The position numbers were made by a program, and so were the translations under genes. This document shows positions 22,401-31,088 of a stretch of DNA of 64,000 nt, one piece after another (within the stretch, counting starts at the first letter, position 1; the number at the start of each line of letters is the position of its first letter). This DNA comes from Sphaerosporella brunnea (Eukaryota; Ascomycota; Pezizomycetes; Pezizales; Pyronemataceae), in contig VXIS01000042.1 in NCBI GenBank assembly GCA_008704415.1, forward strand, positions 161,862 through 225,861, written 5' to 3'. The notes under the pieces are model-generated. The model was given only the letters and a program-made list of their open reading frames with translations. It ran no database searches and was not told the origin of the DNA.

Positions 22401-24629
22401 GCGCCTGCGCCCATTCCTAAGCCAGAGGAACCTACTGCCCCAGCGTTGCCCAGACGAAGTTCTAAGAGAACTGTCAAACGGTCCGTCACTGCGCCGGTTC
22501 CAACACCAGAAGAACCATCCGCTCCCACGAGGTCCTCTTCTACAAACGAAGCGCCAATGTCCATCACCACGAGTGACATGGGCGTGGATACCTCGACTCT
22601 GTACACCTCGCCAAAAACCGATGACGATCTCGAAGTTTCCAGGGCCGATAGCCGGAAGGAAATGGTTCCAAAGAATATCTTCAACAACATCGATCTGTCT
22701 CTGGAGAATGACCTACATTCTTCAGGGGAGGAGTTCCCGGATGATGTAGATAGTGGCAATGAATACCAAACTGCCCTTTCCGCCCGACCTCGAAAGTCGC
22801 TGCGCAACGCACCCCAGTTGAAGCTCAACTTGGAAACTGATTTACGAAGACAGCCCAGTATACGACGTGGGGCTATGGTTGCTTCCGGAATCAATGCACA
22901 TGCTCGCACTCGTAGTCCGAGCTTGACGAGCAACCACACCGAAGTTGCCGGCTCGAAGATTGGCCCACCATTTCCAGTACCTGCTAGAAATAGTTCTAAG
23001 CGTCCTGGTTACTTAAGTGATCGAGAGAGGGCGACGCCTAGCCCAACCCCGACAGTCCCAAAGCTGACAAGGAACAATTCCAAGCCGAAAAGACCGCAGT
23101 CGATTCGGAAAGTACGGTCGGCTACCATAATGCCGAGCACTCGCGATGGCGCGATATCCCCTGGACTTATGAGCACATCCTCAAATGCGCCATCAAGCCC
23201 GGGTTTGCCGCCACCTCTGCCCAATGACAATATCTCATCCCCTGCCTTTGATCGCAGGAGGTTTGGGGAATCCAAACACAAATACCAAGCTAGTACCAAT
23301 ACTTCCAACACCTCCAATACTGGTACCGCCGGTGATACGGGCCAGGCTTCCGTAGGAGCTGCCCAGCAAACGAGTGTAGTGGATGCTATTGCGCAAACCA
23401 TGGTTGGGGAGTGGATGTGGAAATATGTCCGCCGGAGGAAGACCTTTGGAGTTTCCGAATCCCCCCAGGGCGACGATGTTTCAGGAGGCCAACGACATAA
23501 ACGCTGGGTCTGGTTGGCACCATACGAACGGGCCGTCATGTGGTCTAGTAAACAACCTACGAGCGGCAGCGCCCTCCTGGGTAAAAGTGGAAGAAAACGT
23601 AAGCGATCAATCTTACATCCCTTCGGCGGCCTGGAATTCTCGGAGATGATGGATAGGGTGCTGACCAATAAAGTCTTGATTCAATCGGTGTTGGACGTGA
23701 AGGATGACACCCCACCTCCAAAAGGAGCCACTCAACCGGTTTTCAATAGGAGCATTCTTATCCTCACCCCGGCAAGGGCACTTAAATTTACTGCACCTAC
23801 AAAGGAACGCCATTATGTATGGTTGACCGCTTTGAGCTTCCTGAGTCACTCACCAGAATCCGGGGATGGGCTGTTGGCGTTGCCACCGCCAATGCCGTTT
23901 GAGTATGAACAGCTGGATCGAAGGCAGAACCGTCATCCAGAGCCTCCGCCGATTCCCCCAGCGCCGCCAGCCAGAACAACGAAGAATGCCTTCAGCACAA
24001 CTCGGGACTCGGTACGCCTTGCCAAAGGGAAGACCAGGGCTTCTCCAGCTGCCAATGGCCACTTGACCGTGAATACCTCCAGTCACTTGAATCCGCGGGT
24101 TTCGATGGAAAGCACGGAGACTTTATCGGCCGAGCCGCCGTCAATTCCTCGTTTCCCGGGTTCTCGACGGAGAAGCAACAGTCATGTGCACCGGCCACAG
24201 ACACGCAGTGGTTACGAGAAGAGCCTTGATTCTTACAAAACAACAATCGCTTCGAGCAATAGGGATTCCTTCGGGTTTGATTCCTTCCGACCCGATTCGT
24301 TCTATGGGGTTGGGGGTATTGGATTACCATCCCCGAACTCCTCAAACTTCCCAAATGGTCACTTCGGTGGAGGCGGCGGTACTGGTTTATGGGACCCTGG
24401 ACCAATAGGGACTGTACGTATGGAGGCGTTTATAGACCGCCGTTCATCAACATACAGTCGTGAATATGACGAATTCGACGACGCGAGCTCGAAAGTGTCT
24501 AGTTACCGCATCCGTCGGGACCGGCGGATGAGCAGATACGAGGGCTATTGGAGCGGTGGCGGCGGTGGCGGCGGCTTCTACGATGAGGAAGACTTTTGGC
24601 GTGGCGACGATCCATTCCGGAACTTTTAA
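19419..24629 (+). CDS. apsA: ApsA/Num1-like cortical nuclear-migration protein (coiled coil, QT-motif array, PH domain)
   Basis: A single 5.2-kb exon encodes 1736 residues. In order: a coiled coil (about 90-230); an acidic linker; a coiled coil with an almost perfect 7-residue SELDxRS repeat (about 455-565); a Pro-rich array with 15 copies of a (V/I)Y(V/I/A)STESQTTE-like unit plus two further QT sites (about 645-970); a Ser/Pro-rich basic linker; a PH domain (about 1325-1470; EWMWKYVRRRKTFG at its start, HYVWLTALSFLS in its last helix); and a Gly/Arg-rich tail. This layout matches ApsA of Aspergillus and Num1/Mcp5 of yeasts, which hold dynein at the cell cortex and bind membrane phosphoinositides through the PH domain. 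The start may instead be the Met at 19437. The gene name is by architecture, not alignment. Confidence 0.85.
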   Translation: MRPTVEMDSEFDTDYATEGPLPTRVPYDRSPMLSRHPSRGQSPANPTNGHGRMSPPLHRRTSQSHHHDGAFDEKISILDPRRFTPTLHANLVAEILSLRRELESKNQLVETLEAELDETRADAENATANVASALKEARDVKRQLARAEKDDAMAVVAQERDEAVMALEELKKQMERLAKSRRAAEEDLEQLRKIQESDNEKFEEAKRVFERRAHVAEGRLKAVLDELASRNTPTPTPTSPPPAPSHRSHQRVMSEDYGGSQQSDAASIRSISFSDRPGSLMMGDDEAERLGISLHGNGMSLADELNFDDSEEEGTTTQDEAYPQTDDMLSDGESVDDVDELPELADMGVQVEPEIDYEERLQELEDLLGERVSELERVTKSLGQKTVEVDALHTELEKSQNVVFDLQEKLDFLNAQGAKTDQEYEAKKQELDEKIAAFNVVEQEKEQQKEQEFALRSKELDLRSSELDTRSSELDEKLSELNERSTALDTKSAELDTQSAELASRSSELDTRSSQLDARSFELEKRTAEVDVRALELEPRFSELDSRKSELDARAAWLDARSLDLDEVVDELEATKKMNDERSLALDDREIELEERERVLSAEEAEIKELKEWVDSELTLLKEGQEEPLNVLELETILPRTSDAFTEPLPSVYVSTESQTTERQPIYISTQSQTAEIPSPQPPARPMYASKESQTDKPPFRRPPARPLYATTEVQTDKIIARRPFGRPMYTTTLVQTEKPLSSRRSPVYASTESQTTERPSPKPAYISIEIQTAEIPSPKLPVCISAEAQTNDIPAPVCVSTEVQTTEIPRPVCVSIESQTTEIPPPPPPVYVTTDVQTTETPKPKPPVYTSTESQTAEAPSPKLSTYISTESQTVEIPLLKPQGYVSTESQTAGLPSPPATPLRETPPAMLESTGIQTDHVKPAKPTVIRVPAIMVSPPEPTPPLPQPAMKDATVQTRPIRQRTRSMQTEQISLDERLRKFAPHLLPSALLPKAPAPIPKPEEPTAPALPRRSSKRTVKRSVTAPVPTPEEPSAPTRSSSTNEAPMSITTSDMGVDTSTLYTSPKTDDDLEVSRADSRKEMVPKNIFNNIDLSLENDLHSSGEEFPDDVDSGNEYQTALSARPRKSLRNAPQLKLNLETDLRRQPSIRRGAMVASGINAHARTRSPSLTSNHTEVAGSKIGPPFPVPARNSSKRPGYLSDRERATPSPTPTVPKLTRNNSKPKRPQSIRKVRSATIMPSTRDGAISPGLMSTSSNAPSSPGLPPPLPNDNISSPAFDRRRFGESKHKYQASTNTSNTSNTGTAGDTGQASVGAAQQTSVVDAIAQTMVGEWMWKYVRRRKTFGVSESPQGDDVSGGQRHKRWVWLAPYERAVMWSSKQPTSGSALLGKSGRKRKRSILHPFGGLEFSEMMDRVLTNKVLIQSVLDVKDDTPPPKGATQPVFNRSILILTPARALKFTAPTKERHYVWLTALSFLSHSPESGDGLLALPPPMPFEYEQLDRRQNRHPEPPPIPPAPPARTTKNAFSTTRDSVRLAKGKTRASPAANGHLTVNTSSHLNPRVSMESTETLSAEPPSIPRFPGSRRRSNSHVHRPQTRSGYEKSLDSYKTTIASSNRDSFGFDSFRPDSFYGVGGIGLPSPNSSNFPNGHFGGGGGTGLWDPGPIGTVRMEAFIDRRSSTYSREYDEFDDASSKVSSYRIRRDRRMSRYEGYWSGGGGGGGFYDEEDFWRGDDPFRNF

Positions 24630-26183
24630 TGTGGGGCATGGAACGGTTGATGAATAGGATTGATTGATTTGTGATGTGATGCAGCTTCCTTTATAAGGGC
24701 TGCAAGTACGGGTCTGTTGAAGAGGCGTCTGTCTTGTCTGTGTATTGGGGTTTTTACTGCCTGGCTCTCCTTTTTCTTCCTTGGGTTGTACATTAACAGC
24801 GTTGTCCGCATTTCCATATTCCCTTGTGTGTTTTTTTTCTGGTAGCCATTAGCTTGGGTTTTCCTTTTTCTATTATTGTTTTCATTGCATTGGGGGAAGG
24901 CATAAAAGAATCTTGTTATCTTTCCTTTAACTATAATTCCTTTGCTTCGCTCTTTTTTCTTCATGCTAACACAGGAATTTCTATGGTGCATTCTTATGTA
25001 CCGCTTTCTGTTCAGGCACGCATATCACCACTCGACGATGTCTTGCTTTTTGCTTTTGGAGCTGTGGGACGGAGTGGAACTGGGCTTGGGGTACTTATTA
25101 CATGTGTATAATTTCCCCCTTCGATCTCTGCTATTTCCTTATGATCTTTTTAATTGTCTTTGTGGTTGGTCATTCTCTTACTTTCCCTCCTGGTGGTGGT
25201 GTGGTTGTCTTTGGTCGTTGGCTTATGTCCCCTTTTTGCTTGCTGTATTTTTTTTCTTTATTGCGATACACTGGATGGAGGGCGCTCGCTGGGGTTTTGT
25301 TTGTGCTTTTTTTTTCTCGCTTTACTTTGCGCTATACTGGGTGGCGCGTATGATGATGATGCGGTGGAGAGGTATGGAGAGGATGGAGAGCTCGAGGCAT
25401 AGGCATAGGTACTTGCTACTTGTGAGCTATCGCTGCCGCTTTTCGAGAGAATGAATGGATATGGCGGTAATATACCGCTATTATATAACTATACTGTTTG
25501 GGTGATTGGTATCGGCGCCTACTTCTCAAAGACTTTTGGGGAAGTCCCTTCGGAGTTAGGATAATCGTCTACAACGGCGTGCAACTTTTGCGGAGTAACT
25601 GTTGGCCGATGCAGCGTTATATTCAGGCACGTTGACGATGTGATTGGTGTTGTGCGACCATTTAATTAACGCTGTGTCATCGTGCCTGCAAAGCCACGGC
25701 CGTTACATGCAGGTACTAGAGTATATCTACGAAACTACGGCATCGGCACGGTGATGCACCGACTCCACATGGATACCTAGAGAGCTTGATATTGTAAGCC
25801 GAGGGATCCGGGTGGTCCGTTTTTTCGCCCCTCTGGCGGAGCCACGGGACTATCTCCGCTGTATATCTCCGAGCTTCGCTGCAAAGACCCTCCTCGTCCA
25901 ACAAAGTATACGTACTCACCACGATTCAGAGTCACAGAAGAGGTACGCACGCTTGTACGGGATCAGAGGAGAGCTCCTTGCATAGATACTGTATCAGCAA
26001 TACGCGTCCACGAGGTATATATATGGGTGCTTGCGCGGAGGCCGGTTGTGCTAACACAAAATGCGGGGCGGCAATAGATAAATAACCCACTTCCTGCCGC
26101 CATCGTGTTTCCTCTCTTCTCTCAATCTCACACCCCCAACATCTCCCATCGATAACCCGCTTCCCACTACACAAATCGTATCA
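24630..26183. other. Intergenic region between ApsA-like gene and DLH
   Basis: A T-rich 3' flank (24660-25330) whose open frames are rich in Phe and Leu because of the base bias, not because they are genes. A 15-base palindrome-like motif, GCGGTAATATACCGC, lies near 25463-25477. The DLH promoter occupies the right end. Confidence 0.55.
26016..26024 (+). promoter_or_regulatory. TATA-like box upstream of DLH gene
   Basis: TATATATAT lies about 160 bases before the ATG at 26184. Position and sequence fit a TATA element; no start-site evidence is available. Confidence 0.4.
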
Positions 26184-27039
26184 ATGGCCGCCAACCCGCC
26201 CGGAAAGTGCTGCGGAGAGGGCCACATCCATGATGGCACCCCCAGAGGATCAATCCAGACCTTCGGCGGCAGTGAGTCCCATCTGCCCGCCTTTCTTTTC
26301 CTCTGTGAAGCCTACTGACTTGAAAACCGGCACAGTTGAGTCCTACATCTCCCCTGCCCCCGACGGCTCCACCTCCAAGGTGATCTTCTTCATCACCGAC
26401 ATCATCGGCCACAAATTCGTCAACGCGCAGCTCATGGCCGACGGCTATGCTGCGCACGGCTACCATGTTGTCATGCCCGACCTCTTCAACGGCGACCCAT
26501 GGCTCATCGACGAGGCGGCGCGGCCCGCCGGCTTGACCCTTCAGTCGTGGCTCGTCAACCACATGCCCGAGCAGACGACGCCGATCATCAACAAGGTCAT
26601 GGCCGGCATCAAGGAGCTCAAGCCCGAGAAGATCGGTGCCGTCGGCTACTGCTTCGGCGCGAAATACGTCACTCGCCTTCTCGCTGGCGAGATTGATGCT
26701 GGTTTCAACGCTCACCCTAGCTTTGTCACTTTGGAGGAGTTGGCGGCTATCAAGAAGCCGCTGTCGATTGCTGCTGCTGGTGGGGTTTCCCACTAATATC
26801 TAAAATTAATCCATTTGCTAATGAGATATATTGTAGAAACTGATAGCATTTTTACCACTGAGCTTCGCCACCAGTCTGAGCTCAAGCTGAGGGAGATCGG
26901 TGCTACCTACCAGATCAACTTGTTCTCTGGTGTCGAGCACGGCTTCGCTGTCCGCGGTGACTTGAGCAAGCCCTGGGAGAAGTGGTGCAAGGACAGGGCG
27001 TTCGAGCAGGCTCTCCAGTGGTTCCAGCTGTTCCTGTGA
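26184..27039 (+). CDS. Dienelactone hydrolase family protein
   Basis: Exons 26184-26271, 26336-26779 and 26837-27039 give 244 residues, the normal size for the family. The start is the ATG of MAANPPGKCCGEGH, a typical fungal DLH beginning. The nucleophile elbow is VGYCFGAKY with Cys135; the other triad members are Asp180 (ETDSIF) and His212 (EHGF). The second intron lies directly before the codons giving ETDS, so splicing is needed to make the active site. Family members hydrolyse dienelactones in the beta-ketoadipate route or act on related cytosolic esters; the true substrate of this copy cannot be told. There is no signal peptide. Confidence 0.93.
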
Positions 27040-27463
27040 GAAGTATCTCATCAATAGGGGATTAATGATAAAGAATTCACGAATACTCAGTGAGGTTTAC
27101 TTGAATTGTTTGATGTGCATCATCACCATCACGATCACCCATTTCATTTTCCAGTGTTTGCTAACCAATGCTCTCTGGGCTACTTCTTCCATGTGGAAAA
27201 ATCATAGTGACCATTTTTAATTCCCCCGAGTGCAATGTCATGAATACACACACACAGTCGACGGGTTCGTTGAATGCAATTTATCGTGGGGCCACTACAG
27301 TACAGCAGCAGAAACAAACCGATCTGCCTCGTTGACTATAACTACAGCAACCATGGCATCGATGGTTGGTGCATAGCGATGTATTGTGTTTGTGGCTGGA
27401 CCATACAAGTGGCTTAGACCCTGCTTATTAGTAGGGGCTTCTCTGTTAAGAGGTGCCAAAATA

Positions 27464-27570
27464 CCGCATAAACTCGCAAGCAAGATACTGGGCTAAGTCA
27501 CTGCGCCATGTGGCAAAGTCACTAAGCCTACAGTGACTTAGCCCAGTCTCTTGCTTGTGAGTTTATGCGG
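27464..27570. mobile_element. MITE A, TA-flanked hairpin with AGTCACT core
   Basis: Arms of about 40 bases start CCGCATAAACTC and match with two mismatches; TA lies on both sides (27462-27463, 27571-27572). The centre (CACTGCGCCATGTGGCAAAG) is very like the centres of the elements at 47317 and 51421 and of the element at 28126, so the cores look related although the termini differ. Confidence 0.8.
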
Positions 27571-27701
27571 TATGCTGTGGATCATCACTCGAGACAAAAA
27601 GAAAAACGTGAGTTCGGCTGCAAGCAAGCGGGTAAATTTGCAGCGAATGTAAACTTTAGGGCCCAGCCCCCATGCAGGCAAATCCTCCAACGATTTGGAT
27701 A

Positions 27702-28123
27702 CTATCGCATTGCCACCTACCGTAAAAACTCGGATAAAAGATACCCCCCCCAGATTTGGTTAGCGGCAAATAATTGCCTTATAGGGAAACTTTTAAGCTT
27801 ACAAAGGAGGGTTTTTGCTTACGAAGGAGGGTTTTTGTTTTTTACTGACTTCCTTTTGGAGACATTAACTTCCCTATAAGGCAATTATTTGCCGCTAACC
27901 AAATCTGGGGGGGTATCTTTTATCCGAGTTTTTACGGTATGTCGTTTTTTCACCTATGTCGCGCTGAAAAGTACGCTGGCTGGCTCAGAAATACGCGGGC
28001 AGCTCTGCCGACGATCTGGCGCCACCCCGCAACGCCACCCGTTGCCATGCGTATTTCTGAGCCAGCCAGCGTACTTTTCAGCGCGACATAGGTGAAAAAA
28101 CGACATAGGTGGCAATGCGATAG
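27702..28123. mobile_element. MITE C, long-TIR hairpin interrupted by MITE B
   Basis: Terminal arms begin CTATCGCATTGCCACC and, with element B removed, run about 75 bases with essentially perfect complementarity (56 bases from 27941 equal the complement of 28049-28104 exactly). TA flanks both ends (27700-27701, 28124-28125). Without B the element is about 202 bp. Perfect arms imply a young insertion. Confidence 0.85.
27720..27937. mobile_element. MITE B, nested in the left arm of MITE C
   Basis: A 218-bp hairpin with arms of about 68 bases starting CCGTAAAAACTCGGATAA; they differ only in the length of one C-run. TA is duplicated on both sides (27718-27719, 27938-27939). Removing B and one TA restores the exact left arm of element C, which proves the order of insertion. 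Its centre holds two direct copies of a 20-base unit ending GGAGGGTTTTTG. Confidence 0.87.
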
Positions 28124-28125
28124 TA

Positions 28126-28278
28126 CTGTAGCGAGCAATGAGGTACGTACACGCTAGTGAGTCAGCAACGTTAGCGCGCAGTGGCGAAGTCACTGCGCCA
28201 CGTGGCACAGTGACTGCGCCCACTGTCACAAAAGGCCGCTGGTGACAGGTGACGTACGTACCTCATTGCTCGCTACAG
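28126..28278. mobile_element. MITE E, abutting MITE C
   Basis: A 153-bp element with 25-base perfect arms starting CTGTAGCGAGCAATGAGG; with the flanking TA pairs the match is 27 bases. Its left TA (28124-28125) is the right TA of element C, so the two share a target site. The centre contains GTCACTGCGCCACGTGGC, related to the core of MITE A. Confidence 0.83.
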
Positions 28279-28351
28279 TATTGCCAACGACCGACCCCGC
28301 CGACACGCAACTTCCCCCCACCCACCGATTAACTGCACAAATCAACGAAAA

Positions 28352-29261
28352 ATGGGTCGCATGCACAGCAACGGAAAGGGCATTTCTGCCTCCGCCCTCC
28401 CCTGGGTCCGCTCCCCCCCGAGCTGGCTCAAGACCCCCCCGGAGCAGGTCATCGAGCAGATCTGCAAGCTCGCCCGTAAGGGTGCTACCCCTTCGCAGAT
28501 CGGTGTCGTCCTCCGTGACTCCCACGGTGTTCCCCAGGTCAAGGCCGTCACTGGTACGTTCGAATCGGAAAGCTTTCTGGTGGATGTGGTCTATCACGCG
28601 GCGGCGGCGGCGGCGGTGGTGGTGGAGGAGGAGGAGGAGGAGGAGGAGGGGGAGGGGGAGGGGGAGGAGGAGTAGGAGTAGGAGGAGGAGGCGGAGGCGA
28701 CAGAATGCGCAGCCACCGCGTGATAGACAGACGGCGGTTCATAGGCAAGGAAGTAAAGCGGCTGACGCATTAAACAGGTAACAAGATCCTGCGTATCTTG
28801 AAGTCTCAGGGTAGATACACCCCCACACCCATCGGCAACAGAGTCGTGGTCGCCGTGCCATGAATTCGGATATGCCTCTGCTTGGTTTTTTCACAAACTG
28901 ACAGAGTGATTGTTTCAAGGCCTCAATCCCGAGATCCCCGAGGATCTCTACATGTTGATCAAGAAGGCGCGTGCATTACTCTCTCGGTGGCAGCGCTTCT
29001 GTGGGATATAGTGTTGACGTGAGTTATAGGCTGTTGCCGTCCGCAAGCACCTTGAGCGCAACCGCAAGGACAAGGACTCCAAGTTCCGTCTGATTCTCAT
29101 TGAGTCGCGTATCCACCGTCTGTCCCGCTACTACAAGTCCGTCGGTGTTCTTCCTCCCACCTGGAAGTTGTACGTGGCCTCCCCTATCCCTAATGCAACA
29201 CCCGGTTCCATGCTAACGTTTCTATAGCGAGTCTGCCACCGCTTCCGCCCTCGTTGCCTAA
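28352..29261 (+). CDS. rps13: 40S ribosomal protein uS15 (S13)
   Basis: Five exons: 28352-28553, 28778-28810, 28920-28966, 29030-29169 and 29228-29261. They sum to 456 bases, 151 residues, the exact eukaryotic family length. The protein starts [20 protein letters not shown], contains [12 protein letters not shown] and [20 protein letters not shown], and ends [11 protein letters not shown], all diagnostic of uS15, a small-subunit protein that binds 18S rRNA. Intron 1 (224 bp) holds (GGC)n and (GGA)n microsatellites. Intron 3 (28967-29029) can only be read with a GC donor; no GT donor keeps the conserved KKAVAV frame. The gene lies just downstream of a MITE cluster. Confidence 0.96.
28597..28697 (+). 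repeat. GGC/GGT/GGA trinucleotide microsatellite in uS15 intron 1
   Basis: About 100 bases of consecutive trinucleotide repeats: GGC first, then GGT, then GGA with GGG interruptions. They lie fully inside the first intron of the uS15 gene. The translated runs of Glu and Gly in open frames here are artefacts. Confidence 0.85.
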
Positions 29262-30154
29262 GTTTGTCATTGGCTTGGGTTGGGTTCCGGAGTTCGGTCA
29301 ATTTAAAAGTTCTTTTCACGACTCATCACTATCAGGTTCTGGGTTCAATTTTGTGATGCTATGGTACAGACTCCCATGAAGCACTAATGCGTCCAAGTCT
29401 TATGTCAACTCAAGCCCGTCTATAACGCCGAAAGAAACAATATCATACTTGAGAGAAACTGATGCTGCCAATCCCTTTCAATAACCTAAAGTACCGATCG
29501 GTGTGATGGTAGATCGTTGAGATAAGGGATGATATGAGAAAATCTGATCTACATAGAAACTGGTGACGAGTCACGGTGATATACTCGAGCAGCGAGGACC
29601 CCATCCGGCAATGAAGGATTCAGCCCCCACCAGCAGGCAGGTCTCGAGACACAGCCTGGTCATAGTTCATAGCAGCGTGAGGTTAATTAGCTAGAAGCTG
29701 TAGAAATTAAAAGACGTACGTTAGCAGGCAAAGGGAAATAAAGGTAAGAGAAAGCATGATCCTAAGGACGCCGCTGGCGGTCTGCAGCTCTACTTTTCTT
29801 TTCTTTTTTTTCGACCTCGCAACGCCACTCCCTGCCACTCGAGTGCAAGAGAGCTGGGTGCGAAACCCTTCGGTTTAAAACTGCGATGGCGGTTGTGTTT
29901 TTAACCGTGCACAGACCACCCTCGGACGTGAAACGAACTTCCGGCCGCCAAGACTATGGTGATGCTCGACATCACTCACTCGGGCAAAACCAACGGCCGG
30001 GTAATCGGGTATTAATGACTCTGTTTTAGCGTGTTTTTAGCCTGGCTTGGCGGATTTTCACCCAGCAGAACATTGTGCGTATGAGACGCATACCAGCTCG
30101 CTCCACTCGTGCACCCACTCCATTAAAAACCCGCAGTTTCCAAGATGTCTGTTA
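29262..30154. other. Intergenic region, no gene recognised
   Basis: About 900 bases between the convergent uS15 and Dpy-30-motif genes; it must hold both 3' UTRs. I see no repeats or open frames of note. Confidence 0.6.
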
Positions 30155-31088
30155 CTAGCCTGTCGCGCCGTCATTTCCCTTGTTCGCGAGAAAATACGGT
30201 ACCATCACACCGATCGGTACTTTAGCACCATTCGCGTCCTCCATTTTTACATCGTCCTTCTCCAGCTCCCTATGCTTCTCCTCCAGAAACCTTGCCAGCG
30301 CAAGTAATGGATCCTTCGGCTGTTCCCGGGCAAGCATCTTCATCCCGTCCAACAGTGCAGGCGTGACATTGTCCGTCAGAAACTTGCGCGCGGGCGCGCC
30401 TCCGGGAGGGACTTGGTTCGCGGGCGTCGGAGTAGGCGACGGCTGTTTCTGCGCGGCAACGGGAGGCTGTGGCGCCGCTGCCACGGCTGGGGCTGGAGGA
30501 ACCGGGGGACGCGTCAATTGGGGTTTTTGCGCGTGTTGTTGTTGTTGCTGTTGCTGTTGCGGATGAGGATGAGGCGGAAGATAGGACTGCTGCCATTAGT
30601 CGCGTTATTTTTTTCGTTTTTTTCTTTAGCTTCTTTGTTTGAGGTTTACTCACTGGCTGTTGCTGCTGCTGCTGTGGTGGTGGTGGAGGCTGCTGCATAG
30701 CGAATGTCTGCTGCGGATACGGATATGGGGCTGCGGCCATCTGGTGGTGGTGGTGCATTGCGTGGTGGTGATTGTGGATCGGAGCGAGATGGTGCAGTGC
30801 TGGCAGGGATCCTGGCGGCGGCGGCGGTCCGCCCGGTGGGAACTGCGCGGATATGCTTGGCAGGTAGGTTCGGGGCGTTGTCGCGTCGCGGGGAGAGCTT
30901 GTGCTCGGTAACGACGACGTCGTTAGCGCTGTCATCGACATGTCGATTCGTGTTCGCACGGGCGAGTGGTGAGGGGCTGGATGCTGGTTCATTGCTGGTG
31001 GCGATGATGATGGTGGTGATGGCGGTGGAGTTGTGTGTGGTGAGAAGGAGGAGAGGAGGAGGCTCTCACTGCCGCTGAGCTGCTGCAA
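30155..31088 (-). CDS. Dpy-30-motif protein, putative COMPASS subunit (Sdc1-like) with long low-complexity N-terminus
   Basis: Minus-strand exons 31088-30654 and 30589-30155 (64-bp intron, GTGAGT donor) give 289 residues; a shorter start at 30992 is possible. Residues 1-210 are rich in Pro, His, Gln and Ser. Residues about 215-251 read FLTDNVTPALLDGMKMLA and PKDPLLALARFLEE, the Dpy-30 helix pair that dimerises and binds the Ash2/Bre2 subunit in Set1/COMPASS, the histone H3K4 methyltransferase complex. An acidic/basic tail follows (LEKDDVKMEDA). Dpy-30 motifs also occur in other proteins, so COMPASS membership is likely rather than shown. The poly-Gln tract is divided by the intron. Confidence 0.75.

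Larger units (their letters stand above)
27040..28351. other. Intergenic region packed with MITEs, promoter side of uS15
   Basis: About 800 of these 1300 bases belong to four hairpin elements listed separately. The stretch 27040-27460 is the DLH 3' flank with a short (CA)n near 27246-27255. The 70 bases just before the uS15 ATG (28282-28351) are the only unique sequence left for its core promoter and leader. Confidence 0.7.
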
